Source: an uncultured Ignatzschineria sp.
GTDB taxonomy: Bacteria; Pseudomonadota; Gammaproteobacteria; Cardiobacteriales; Wohlfahrtiimonadaceae
Assembly (NCBI GenBank): GCA_945639195.1
Contig: CALZEE010000006.1
Span: 103,603-167,602 of the forward strand
DNA length: 64,000 bases
Direction: 5' to 3'
The notes beneath the pieces were generated by a model. That model saw nothing but the letters and a program-made list of their open reading frames with translations. It was not told where the DNA came from and ran no database searches. The position numbers and the translations under genes were made by a program. Positions 36,826 to 45,093 of this stretch are shown in pieces (the stretch's first letter is position 1; each line of letters starts with the position of its first letter).

Positions 36826-38304
36826 CTACCAGCTCAGTTCAATTCCTGCTTGTCGCAAGAATCGTTGCTCTGAATGGAGGTCTTCCTTAAAAAGCGGATG
36901 CTCTTTCATCCAACCCGGTTCAAAGCTTAAACGAATCTCATGATCTGTTAAAACAATTTCGATATTCGGCGATTCTTGTAAATAACGTCCCCGATTAAAG
37001 AGCACTGAAACGCGAAGCAACAACGTCACCAATAATACGTAATCTGGCATATCCTCATATTCATCAAGATCAATTTTACGTTGATGATGTCGGATAATCG
37101 TCGCTAAAATCTTCTGATCTTGCTTACTAAAGCCGTCAAGATCTGCATGTTCCACTAAATATGCCGCATGTTTATATTGTCTGTGATGCGATATAGATAA
37201 ACCGATTTCGTGCAGGTATGAGGCCCATTTTAAGTAGCGTAATGCCGGCTCTTCTAAAATAATGCGATGACCCTCTGGATCTTTCAACATTTTCACAAGT
37301 TTCGCACTCGTAATCGCAACACGTCTTGCTTGCGCCTCATCAGCGCCGATGCGTGTAATCAGGCTATTAATCGTCTCATCACGTCGGTCTTTTTGATGAA
37401 CGCGCCCCAATAGGTCAAATAAAACTCCCTCACGAAGGGCAACGCTGGTCACCGCCATCTCTTTAATCGCCAATACTTTAAAGGCCGCTTGCAAGATCAC
37501 AAGCCCTGCCCCCACAACATCAGCACGTAGATCGCTTAACTCAAAAAATTTCGCAATTTTCTTCGTAGAGCCTAAGGCAATAAATTTGCGTACTAACCGT
37601 TTAATCGATTCACTGGTAATGAGCTCATCTTGAAACCCGAGGTATGCAATTAAGGTACTAATTGTTTTAATTGTTCCAGAAGCCCCAATAACATACGCCT
37701 CTTGGCAAGGAATCAAAGAATGTAATGATTGTAGCTCTGATTCTATAAACATTAAGGCTTGCTCATAGGCTTCCTCAGTAAACTCCCCCGCGGCAAAGAA
37801 ACGCCTCGTCATATTTACACAGCCAACTTCTCGGCTAAAGGCCACCTTAATCGCATTATCTCGACCAAGGATAAATTCCGTACTACCACCGCCAATATCC
37901 ATCACAAAGAGATCCCGATCATCTACCGGAACATATTGAGAAACACCAAGATAGATCAATCTTGCCTCTTCTCGCCCAGAGATAATGTCTATCGGCATCC
38001 CTAGCGCAGCTTCTGCTTCTTGAATAAAGCTCGAGTCTTTCATTTTTCTTAAGGTGAGCGTTCCCACTGCACGACAATTGCCGGGAATAATATTCGCCAA
38101 ACGCTCCCTAAATTTACGCAAACAGTGTAGCGCTCTCTCTCGCACGAGCGGATCAACCCCTCCCCCCTCAAGCAGACCATATCCTAACTGCACCATCTCT
38201 TTAATACGATCAACCACTAAAATACGGCCATTATCTTCCTGCATCACGGCCATGTGAAAGCTGTTAGAACCTAAATCAATGACGGCATAAATATGATCTT
38301 TCAT
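36826..38304 (-). CDS. ppx: Ppx/GppA exopolyphosphatase
   Basis: 492 residues of the ASKHA fold: VIDLGSNSFHMAV (phosphate-1), VMDIGGGSTEF (phosphate-2), then a C-terminal HD-like domain (SYLHEIGLSISHHRQYKHAAYLVEHAD). Either exopolyphosphatase (Ppx) or guanosine pentaphosphatase (GppA). Sequence alone does not separate the two cleanly, and no ppk is adjacent. It starts 14 bases after the rsmA stop, so it is in an rsmA-ppx operon. Confidence 0.88.
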   Translation of the reverse strand: MKDHIYAVIDLGSNSFHMAVMQEDNGRILVVDRIKEMVQLGYGLLEGGGVDPLVRERALHCLRKFRERLANIIPGNCRAVGTLTLRKMKDSSFIQEAEAALGMPIDIISGREEARLIYLGVSQYVPVDDRDLFVMDIGGGSTEFILGRDNAIKVAFSREVGCVNMTRRFFAAGEFTEEAYEQALMFIESELQSLHSLIPCQEAYVIGASGTIKTISTLIAYLGFQDELITSESIKRLVRKFIALGSTKKIAKFFELSDLRADVVGAGLVILQAAFKVLAIKEMAVTSVALREGVLFDLLGRVHQKDRRDETINSLITRIGADEAQARRVAITSAKLVKMLKDPEGHRIILEEPALRYLKWASYLHEIGLSISHHRQYKHAAYLVEHADLDGFSKQDQKILATIIRHHQRKIDLDEYEDMPDYVLLVTLLLRVSVLFNRGRYLQESPNIEIVLTDHEIRLSFEPGWMKEHPLFKEDLHSEQRFLRQAGIELSW

Positions 38305-38317
38305 GGGAGTGCCTCTC

Positions 38318-39097
38318 TTATCTCTCTACTAGATAGTTACTCAGCTTCACAAAATCTTCAATATGAAGATTCTCTGCTCGAACCTTAGGATCAATGCCTA
38401 ATGCTTCGATCTCTTCTGCACTGAGTAATGCTTTTAAGTTATTACGCAACATTTTACGTTTCATTGAGAAAGCATCTTTTACAACATTAAAGAAAACAGC
38501 ATCATCTTTAATTCCGAACGGATTACCTTCATAGGGAATCAAACGAACAAATTGACTCATTACTTTGGGAGCAGGATCAAACGACTCTGGTGGAATCTCT
38601 AAAAGCGGAACAACCTCACAATAACGTTGCACCATAATAGAGAGACGACTAAACGCTGAATCACCAGGATTCGCAGCCATTCGTTCAATCACTTCTTTTT
38701 GTAACATGAAGTGCATATCTTCAATCATCCCGACATTAGAGAGGAGATGAAAAATGATCGGTGTAGAGATGTTATAAGGGAGATTACCCACAACACGAAG
38801 TTTCTTACCATCATCACAGAGCTTGGTTAAATCAACTTTCAGTACGTCTTCATTAATGACTTTTAAGCCATCTAATGTACGAAGATACTCTATCAAATCA
38901 CGATCAAGCTCAATGACCGTCATCTCTTTTGCGGCATTTAAAAGCGGTCGCGTCATTGCACCAAGACCCGGCCCAATCTCCACAAGTTCCTCTCCTGGCA
39001 CTGGCATAATGCTATGGATAATTTGGAAGATAATACTCTCGTCAACTAAGAAGTTCTGTCCAAAACGTTTACGGGCTCTGTGTTGTGGCTTATTCAT
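38318..39097 (-). CDS. rsmA: 16S rRNA dimethyladenosine transferase RsmA (KsgA)
   Basis: 259 residues. Dimethylates two adjacent adenosines in helix 45 of 16S rRNA. Motifs: RKRFGQNFL, SAM site VEIGPGLGAMT, catalytic NLPYNIS. In E. coli it follows surA-pdxA. Here surA is just upstream, but a strong terminator lies between and pdxA is missing. Loss of rsmA gives kasugamycin resistance; the gene here is intact. Confidence 0.96.
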   Translation of the reverse strand: MNKPQHRARKRFGQNFLVDESIIFQIIHSIMPVPGEELVEIGPGLGAMTRPLLNAAKEMTVIELDRDLIEYLRTLDGLKVINEDVLKVDLTKLCDDGKKLRVVGNLPYNISTPIIFHLLSNVGMIEDMHFMLQKEVIERMAANPGDSAFSRLSIMVQRYCEVVPLLEIPPESFDPAPKVMSQFVRLIPYEGNPFGIKDDAVFFNVVKDAFSMKRKMLRNNLKALLSAEEIEALGIDPKVRAENLHIEDFVKLSNYLVER

Positions 39098-39234
39098 AAA
39101 TTTTATATCTTTTAGTTCGCTTTCTAGGAGGCTTTCTATTTATCAGCATCATATATTTCAATACAATATGACTGATCAAAGCCTATTACTGTCTCTATTT
39201 TCCCTTATTTTAAGGGGAATTGCTGATAATGACT

Positions 39235-39285
39235 ATAAAAAAAGAGCTCCGAGATGATCTATCGATCTATTCTCGGAGCTTCTTA
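39235..39285 (-). terminator. Intrinsic terminator after surA
   Basis: AGCTCCGAGA (39245-39254) pairs perfectly with TCTCGGAGCT (39271-39280), with a minus-strand T8 run. Confidence 0.85.
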
Positions 39286-39328
39286 TTCATTCTCGAATGA
39301 GATTTAACGGATATTTCATTCGTTTAAA

Positions 39329-40312
39329 TTATTTTGTTCCTACACGTTTCTCAACGTAAACATCAGCAAGCATACGATTCAACCAATCATCAAAGGTTGC
39401 CGCGGCTTTCTTACGGAAGTAGTATTCACGTGCTACGTTACGAATCACTTCCTCGTCTTGGAAGCCTTTTCTACGCGTATCTACTTTAATAAGGTGATAA
39501 CCATAAGCGGTACGTACCGGCTGACTGATTTCTCCAACAGGAAGCGCATTCATGGCTTTTTCAAACTCTGGCGCTAACTGGTTCGGTCCCACCCAACCAA
39601 GATCACCATCTTCTGCTGCTGAAAGAGGATCTTGAGAGTTGGCTCTTGCCACATCTTCAAAAGTCACTTCTCCGGCAATAATACGATCTCGTAATCGCTG
39701 CACTTCTTGGAGTGCTCGCTCTTGAGATTTATCTTTATTCACAGAGATAAGAATGTGGCTGACTTTATGCTGAGAAACGTCCGCCTTCATCATCTGCTCT
39801 TTAATACGTTTGAAATCGGCGGTTTTCATGAAGAGATCAATCTCATTTTCTGAGAAGTTCGTGCTTTGTACAATCTCACTCTGTAATCGTGACGCTAACA
39901 TCTGTCCGCGGATGTTTTCACGATACTGGTTATAATCGATCCCTTGATACGCAATATACTCTCTTAATGTCGCGACATCCGTACCATTTCGAGCGGCAAT
40001 ATCTTGGATTGCCCCATCAACTTCACGATCTTGAACATAAAGTCCGGTCTGTTTTGCAAAGATATCTTGAAACTTTGTAGTAATAATGACCCGAGCAACA
40101 TGTTCTTCAAGTTCCGCACCATTTAATCTTCGAGCGGGTGGAAGATATGCCATTTCATCACGAGCAAGCGCTAATTCACGCTCCCATTCTGAGAGAGTAA
40201 TAATATCGTCATTCACCACGAAGGCAATACCATCAACGGTTCCGACGCGGGCCATTGCTCCTGGAGAAGCAAATAATAAGACAAGTAATAAAGATAATAT
40301 ACGCATTTTCAT
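39329..40312 (-). CDS. surA: Periplasmic chaperone/prolyl isomerase SurA, one-parvulin form
   Basis: 327 residues with a signal peptide (to AMA-RVG), the SurA N-terminal chaperone domain (about 23-175, VDGIAFVVNDDIITLSEWE), a single parvulin domain (about 182-288: KVSHILISV, GDLGWVG, YGYHLIKV) and a C-terminal helix. E. coli SurA has 428 residues and two parvulin domains. Here only one remains, and its conserved active-site blocks suggest it corresponds to the active copy. It escorts unfolded outer-membrane proteins to BAM. lptD, normally upstream, is not here: proQ lies divergently instead. A second in-frame ATG two codons on is also possible. Confidence 0.88.
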   Translation of the reverse strand: MKMRILSLLLVLLFASPGAMARVGTVDGIAFVVNDDIITLSEWERELALARDEMAYLPPARRLNGAELEEHVARVIITTKFQDIFAKQTGLYVQDREVDGAIQDIAARNGTDVATLREYIAYQGIDYNQYRENIRGQMLASRLQSEIVQSTNFSENEIDLFMKTADFKRIKEQMMKADVSQHKVSHILISVNKDKSQERALQEVQRLRDRIIAGEVTFEDVARANSQDPLSAAEDGDLGWVGPNQLAPEFEKAMNALPVGEISQPVRTAYGYHLIKVDTRRKGFQDEEVIRNVAREYYFRKKAAATFDDWLNRMLADVYVEKRVGTK

Positions 40313-40468
40313 AACGATGATTTCTCGAAAAATTCAATAACTTATTCAAAGATAACACTCTCTGAAGTCTGGTGTAAGCAGAAGAATTTTACCACCTTAA
40401 TGCAATTATCGCTAAGATATAATAAAATTGCCTTAGCAAAAATTTATATATCTAGGTTTTGGAAAATA

Positions 40469-41053
40469 ATGTCAAACGAAATTAATACACAAATTGAAAC
40501 ATCAACCGTACCGGAAGATTCAAATCTCACACCGCAAGAGGCTCGTCAAAAACGAATTGAAACCTCACAACAGTTATTACAAAAACTGGCGCAAGAGTAT
40601 CCTGCAATCTTCCCGCAGCCAAAAGATGGCCGTCCTGTTGCACTCGCAATTGGGATTCATAAGCAACTGATTCCTATTGTTACGGAATGGGGCTTTAGCG
40701 CGGTAAATCTTCGCTCTGCCCTCTCTTGGTATACAAAGCAACTTCGCTATCAACAAGCCGTGATTCATGCGCCTCACAGAACGAACCTTGATGGTTCAGA
40801 AGCAGAAGCCATTGATGAAGAACACCGTACATTAGCGCGTGAGAACGTTGAAAAGATTCAAGCGATCCTCACGAAGAAGAACCCTGAACGAGCTAAAAGA
40901 AGAACGGAAAAACGCACAGATGCACCTGCGAAAAACCGTAAGCCAAGAACTGCAAAACCAGCCCAAAAAGCAGCTGCTCCTGAAAAAGCAGTCAAAGAGA
41001 CTCTCTCGCTTGATGAAAAAATGCAGTCGCTTCTTAACAAATTCAATCAGTAA
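40469..41053 (+). CDS. proQ: ProQ/FinO-family RNA chaperone
   Basis: 194 residues starting MSNEINTQIE. A ProQ/FinO domain (about 30-125: LAQEYPAIFPQ, RPVALAIGIHKQL, LRSALSWYTKQLRYQQAV) is followed by a basic Lys/Ala/Pro-rich linker and a short C-terminal motif (SLDEKMQSLLNKFNQ). It binds structured RNAs and 3' ends. The E. coli ProQ C-terminal Tudor domain is absent, as in minimal ProQ proteins. It ends nine bases before argS. Confidence 0.9.
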   Translation: MSNEINTQIETSTVPEDSNLTPQEARQKRIETSQQLLQKLAQEYPAIFPQPKDGRPVALAIGIHKQLIPIVTEWGFSAVNLRSALSWYTKQLRYQQAVIHAPHRTNLDGSEAEAIDEEHRTLARENVEKIQAILTKKNPERAKRRTEKRTDAPAKNRKPRTAKPAQKAAAPEKAVKETLSLDEKMQSLLNKFNQ

Positions 41054-41061
41054 GAGTATTT

Positions 41062-42780
41062 ATGAAACAAATTCCAATCCGTCTTCTCAAGGATGCCCTT
41101 GAGAGCGTCGCACAAAAGCACCAAGTTGAAATCGATCCAAGCCTCGTGCTTAAAAGCGTTGAAAGAACGCGTGATTTAAGCCATGGGGACTTTGCAAGTA
41201 ACATTGCAATGATGACAGCGCGAAGCTTTAAATCTAATCCTCGCGCCGTTGCCGAGATGTTGATTGCTGCTATCGGGGAACAACCTGAAATTGCAAAAAT
41301 CGAAATCGCGGGCCCAGGCTTTTTAAACTTCACTTTCAAACCTGAGATATATCATCAAGAGCTATCACACGTTGTTGAGACGGCTGAAAAGTATGGATAC
41401 AACAACTCAGGGAACCAAGAGAAAGTTCAGATTGAATTTGTTTCAGCGAATCCGACCGGCCCCCTTCATGTGGGTCACGGAAGAGGCGCAGCGGTGGGAG
41501 ATTCCATCGCTCGTGTCTTGAACGCTAACGGTTTTGATGTCACCCGTGAGTTCTACTATAACGATGCAGGTGCACAAATCGATAACTTAGCCGCTTCTGT
41601 AAAAGCCAGAATTGACGGCATTACGCCTGAAGATGATGCCTGGATTGAAGATGGTTATCGTGGCGAATATATTATTGATATCGCCAAAAGCTTCTTAGCA
41701 AAAGAGAGCGTAATCGCTGATGATCGCGAAATCACCGCTTCTGGCGATGCGAATAATCTTGAAGATATTCGTAACTTTGCAGTTGCCTATCTTCGCCGCG
41801 AACAAGATCTTGACCTCAAAGCATTCGACATTAACTTTGATGTCTACTACCTAGAATCATCGCTCTATAAAGAAGGGCATGTTGAGCAAGTAGTCAATAC
41901 GCTGATCGAAAAAGGAGTCACTTACGAAAGTGAAGGGGCACTCTGGCTCAAAACCACTGACTACGGCGATGATAAAGATCGCGTCATGCGTAAAAAAGAA
42001 GGTGGATACACCTACTTTGTGCCTGATGTCGCTTATCACGAACAAAAATGGGCGCGTGGCTTTAGATATGCTATTAACGAACAAGGAGCTGACCATCACG
42101 GTACAATCTCTCGTGTTCGTGCTGGGCTACAAGCATTAGAAGTTGGGATTCCACAAGGCTGGCCTGAATATATCTTGCACCAAATGGTGATGGTATTAAA
42201 AGATGGTCAGGAAGTAAAAATCTCGAAACGTGCCGGCTCTTATGTCACATTGCGTGACCTTATTGATGAAGTTGGCAAAGATGCAACACGTTACTTCTTA
42301 GCCGCACGAAATCCTGACTCTCAGTTACAATTTGATATCGATCTTGCGCTCTCTAAATCAAGCGAAAACCCGGTCTACTACATTCAGTATGCCCATGCGC
42401 GTATCTGCTCAATTTTAGCAGAGCGTGAACGCCGCGGATCAGCATTTGATGCCAACTTTGCGATCGAAAATCTAGATAAACTCACCATGCCACAAGAGTA
42501 TAAGCTTATGCGCACACTCTCGTCGTTTGGGGAAATTATCGTCACTGCCGGCAATAATCGTGCACCGCACCTTATTGCGAACTATCTTCAAGATTTAGCA
42601 GCAGATGTCCATAGTTACTACAACGTCAAAGATGATGCCGGCAATGCTATTCGTATTCTCACTGAAGATGAAAATGCAAAAGGTCTTCAAGATGCGAAGC
42701 TCTATCTCTTGATGGCGGCAAAACAAGTATTAGCGAATGGCCTTGATCTCCTTGGTCTTTCAGCACCCACGAAGATGTAG
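41062..42780 (+). CDS. argS: Arginyl-tRNA synthetase
   Basis: 572-residue class I synthetase. N-terminal Arg-tRNA domain, HIGH motif as HVGH in ANPTGPLHVGHGRGA (about 130-144), KMSK region as KISKRAG, and a C-terminal DALR anticodon-binding domain. The degenerate KMSK motif is usual in ArgRS. Between proQ and the SPOR gene in a tight run, so probably co-transcribed. Confidence 0.97.
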   Translation: MKQIPIRLLKDALESVAQKHQVEIDPSLVLKSVERTRDLSHGDFASNIAMMTARSFKSNPRAVAEMLIAAIGEQPEIAKIEIAGPGFLNFTFKPEIYHQELSHVVETAEKYGYNNSGNQEKVQIEFVSANPTGPLHVGHGRGAAVGDSIARVLNANGFDVTREFYYNDAGAQIDNLAASVKARIDGITPEDDAWIEDGYRGEYIIDIAKSFLAKESVIADDREITASGDANNLEDIRNFAVAYLRREQDLDLKAFDINFDVYYLESSLYKEGHVEQVVNTLIEKGVTYESEGALWLKTTDYGDDKDRVMRKKEGGYTYFVPDVAYHEQKWARGFRYAINEQGADHHGTISRVRAGLQALEVGIPQGWPEYILHQMVMVLKDGQEVKISKRAGSYVTLRDLIDEVGKDATRYFLAARNPDSQLQFDIDLALSKSSENPVYYIQYAHARICSILAERERRGSAFDANFAIENLDKLTMPQEYKLMRTLSSFGEIIVTAGNNRAPHLIANYLQDLAADVHSYYNVKDDAGNAIRILTEDENAKGLQDAKLYLLMAAKQVLANGLDLLGLSAPTKM

Positions 42781-42794
42781 GAGATACCACAAAA

Positions 42795-43520
42795 ATGGTA
42801 CAACTCGGACAAGTACAATCAAAAGAGAAGTGGAGACGGACTAAAAACTTTATCCGCTACTTTCGCCGTACTCCGACTAAAGCAGAACTCTTGCTTTACG
42901 CCTGTATCATTGTGTCAGTTATTGGCGTCTCTCTCTTCTTCGCTGATCGTGCTGAAAAACGCGCAGAAGAGCGAGAAGCTAAACAACAGGCAAGATTAGA
43001 GCGATTAGCAGAGCAAGAGAAAGAACGTAACAAGCCTTTCTCTCCTGATGAAATTGAGCTTCCAGTCTCGGAATTCTCTTTTTATGAACAGCTCGCAAAT
43101 CGCTCTTTCCATCTTGCGGGAGAGGAAGCCATAGGGGGTGCACACTACGTTGAACCCAAACCGAAACCAAAATTTGAGTTAATTAGTGAGCCCTCTGGTT
43201 ACGAATCGGTTGATACAGAGTTAAAAAATGAGTTTGCATTAGAGCTACTCTCCGCATCAGATACGCCAGAACCGGTTAAAGTCGTCGATGAAGGTCCTAA
43301 GAAAAAGCTTCAAACAGGGGGCTTCTCTTCAACCTTTGAGGCAAATATCCATAAGTCTCAGTTAGAGACTTTAGGCTATAAACCGACGATTCAAAAAGCA
43401 ACGGTCAATGGAAAAACCATTTATCGCGTGCAGATTGGTCCCTTCTCAGCAAAAGATTTAGCGCAGATGAAGCGTAATCTTGATGAGCATCAAATTAAAT
43501 TTATTGAAGTGAGACCTTAA
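42795..43520 (+). CDS. SPOR-domain cell-division protein (FtsN-like)
   Basis: 241 residues: a basic cytoplasmic tail, one membrane helix (about 32-50), a charged coiled-coil stretch (DRAEKRAEEREAKQQARLERL), a low-complexity linker, and a C-terminal SPOR domain (about 168-240: LQTGGFSSTFEANIHKSQLETLGY, YRVQIGPFSAKDLAQM). SPOR domains bind glycan strands stripped of stem peptides at the septum. argS followed by an FtsN-like SPOR protein is a known arrangement in gammaproteobacteria. It could be FtsN itself; the essential FtsN patch cannot be identified by eye. Confidence 0.85.
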   Translation: MVQLGQVQSKEKWRRTKNFIRYFRRTPTKAELLLYACIIVSVIGVSLFFADRAEKRAEEREAKQQARLERLAEQEKERNKPFSPDEIELPVSEFSFYEQLANRSFHLAGEEAIGGAHYVEPKPKPKFELISEPSGYESVDTELKNEFALELLSASDTPEPVKVVDEGPKKKLQTGGFSSTFEANIHKSQLETLGYKPTIQKATVNGKTIYRVQIGPFSAKDLAQMKRNLDEHQIKFIEVRP

Positions 43521-43642
43521 CAATATTCTCAATTCTCGCCTATATTTAAAACAGCTTACGCCATGATTTAAGTTATAAAATAGCGTATAGTGATTTATCA
43601 ATATCGTTTTAATATCGTCACAACAACTTTAAGGTTTTTATT

Positions 43643-44188
43643 ATGTCACGTGGAATTAATAAAGTTATTCTTGTCGGCCGTCTAGGAAATGATCCTGACG
43701 TTCGTTATACCGCTGGCGGCAGCGCAATTACAACGATCTCTATTGCAACCTCTGAAAGTTGGAAAGATCGTAATACAGGACAACAACAAGAGCGTACTGA
43801 GTGGCATCGTGTTGTGTTCTTTGGTCGTCTTGCGGAAATCGCAGGTCAATACCTCAAAAAAGGTAGCCAAGTATATGTAGAAGGCTCTCTTCGTACAAAT
43901 AAATATACTGATAAAAATGGTATCGAGCGTTATAGCACCGATATCAATGCCAATGAGCTTCAAATGCTCGGTGGCGGCGCAGGTGGCGGCGGTGGAAACT
44001 TCGGTGGTCAACCTGCACAAGGCGGTTACCCTGACTTCAACCAAGCACCTCAGCAAAACAACTATGGTGGCGCACCACAGCAGCAGTCTCAACAAGCAGC
44101 TCGACCAAATCAAGGGTTTAATCAACCTAAACCTCAAGAAAATAGTATGGCAGATTTCGATAGCTTTGATGACGATGTACCATTCTAG
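43643..44188 (+). CDS. ssb: Single-stranded DNA-binding protein
   Basis: 181 residues. OB-fold (about 1-110: [51 protein letters not shown]), a Gly/Gln/Pro/Asn-rich linker (about 113-165) and the acidic partner-binding tip DDDVPF. Such tips recruit ExoI among others, and ExoI (sbcB) is encoded in the same window. It is monocistronic, with its own terminator. uvrA, a frequent divergent neighbour, is not here. Confidence 0.97.
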   Translation: MSRGINKVILVGRLGNDPDVRYTAGGSAITTISIATSESWKDRNTGQQQERTEWHRVVFFGRLAEIAGQYLKKGSQVYVEGSLRTNKYTDKNGIERYSTDINANELQMLGGGAGGGGGNFGGQPAQGGYPDFNQAPQQNNYGGAPQQQSQQAARPNQGFNQPKPQENSMADFDSFDDDVPF

Positions 44189-44258
44189 GTTAAAATAATG
44201 CGATAGCGAGTGATGCTTAGTGAACATGATTGATCTCTCGTTAATATGCCCTATTCAA

Positions 44259-44292
44259 AACGCCCGATAATTTATTATCGGGCGTTTGTTAT
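44259..44292 (+). terminator. Intrinsic terminator after ssb
   Basis: AACGCCCGATAA / TTATCGGGCGTT, perfect 12-base stem with a TTTA loop, then a T-rich stretch. Confidence 0.78.
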
Positions 44293-44448
44293 TTTTCAGA
44301 CTGACTATTACCCGGCATTTGATATCTTGTATAAACCATCTCTATCATTCACTTGTCTTCAGTCGGTCATCTGTTTATGCTGTTTTCTTCAAAGCACCTA
44401 CTTTTCTCTCGCATTTTCATTTGAAAACTTTCATTGAGGATTCCTAAA

Positions 44449-45039
44449 GTGTCCGTAGAAACCCCAATTACTGCTGATAAAGCAACCCTTAGAAGTTTAT
44501 TTTCTGAGAAAAGAGCTCGCCTTTCAGATAGCGAAATAACGCATTTATCACAAGTAATATGCGCGCAAATTCTTGCGCAATTGCCGGCATTACCAATCTC
44601 GATCCATCTATTCTTACCTCTTAAAAGAGCTCATGAGGTCGATCTGTTCCCCTTGCTAGATGCATTATGGCATAGAGGAGATTGCGTATATGTTCCACGT
44701 GTAACCAACAAGCGGCTTGATCATATACAGATAACGCCCCAAACCATTATCAAAGAGAATCATTGGGGGATTCCCGAGCCCCTACAAGAGTATCTGCCTG
44801 CAGAGACCGCACAAATCAATAATATATCTCATGTGATAACACCGCTTCTGGTCTGTGATAAACAAGGGTTTCGCGTGGGTTATGGGGGTGGTTTTTATGA
44901 TGCATTCTTTCAGGATTATCCTCATTTTGAAAAAATTGGCGTAGGGTTTTTCCCGCCTATTTTGAAGATTACGGATACCTTTGAGGGAGATATTGCACTC
45001 GACAAATATATAACCCCAGAGAAGATAACGGTTTTTTAA
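44449..45039 (+). CDS. fau: 5-formyltetrahydrofolate cyclo-ligase
   Basis: 196 residues from the GTG at 44449, with GAGG nine bases upstream. A TTG 15 bases earlier overlaps that ribosome site. ATP-dependent conversion of 5-formyl-THF to 5,10-methenyl-THF. Motifs: LRSLFSEKRARLS at the N-terminus and GFRVGYGGGFYDAFF (Mg-ATP loop). In E. coli it follows the 6S RNA gene; here the spacer upstream has no 6S-like fold. It leads into yccS after 54 bases. Confidence 0.93.
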   Translation: MSVETPITADKATLRSLFSEKRARLSDSEITHLSQVICAQILAQLPALPISIHLFLPLKRAHEVDLFPLLDALWHRGDCVYVPRVTNKRLDHIQITPQTIIKENHWGIPEPLQEYLPAETAQINNISHVITPLLVCDKQGFRVGYGGGFYDAFFQDYPHFEKIGVGFFPPILKITDTFEGDIALDKYITPEKITVF

Positions 45040-45093
45040 ACCCATAAATGGTAGAATATCCCCTTCAATAAGGCACGTTTGAGGAATTTTTCG

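Noticed and set aside
43682..44227. A 181-codon minus-strand frame opposite ssb.
   Set aside because: Produced by the Gly/Gln-rich linker codons of SSB read backwards; low-complexity hydrophobic product with no start signals.
44293..44448. Spacer before fau examined for a 6S RNA, its usual place in enterobacteria.
   Set aside because: Too short and without the closing stem or CTTGAAC hairpin; the 6S candidate lies at 22087.
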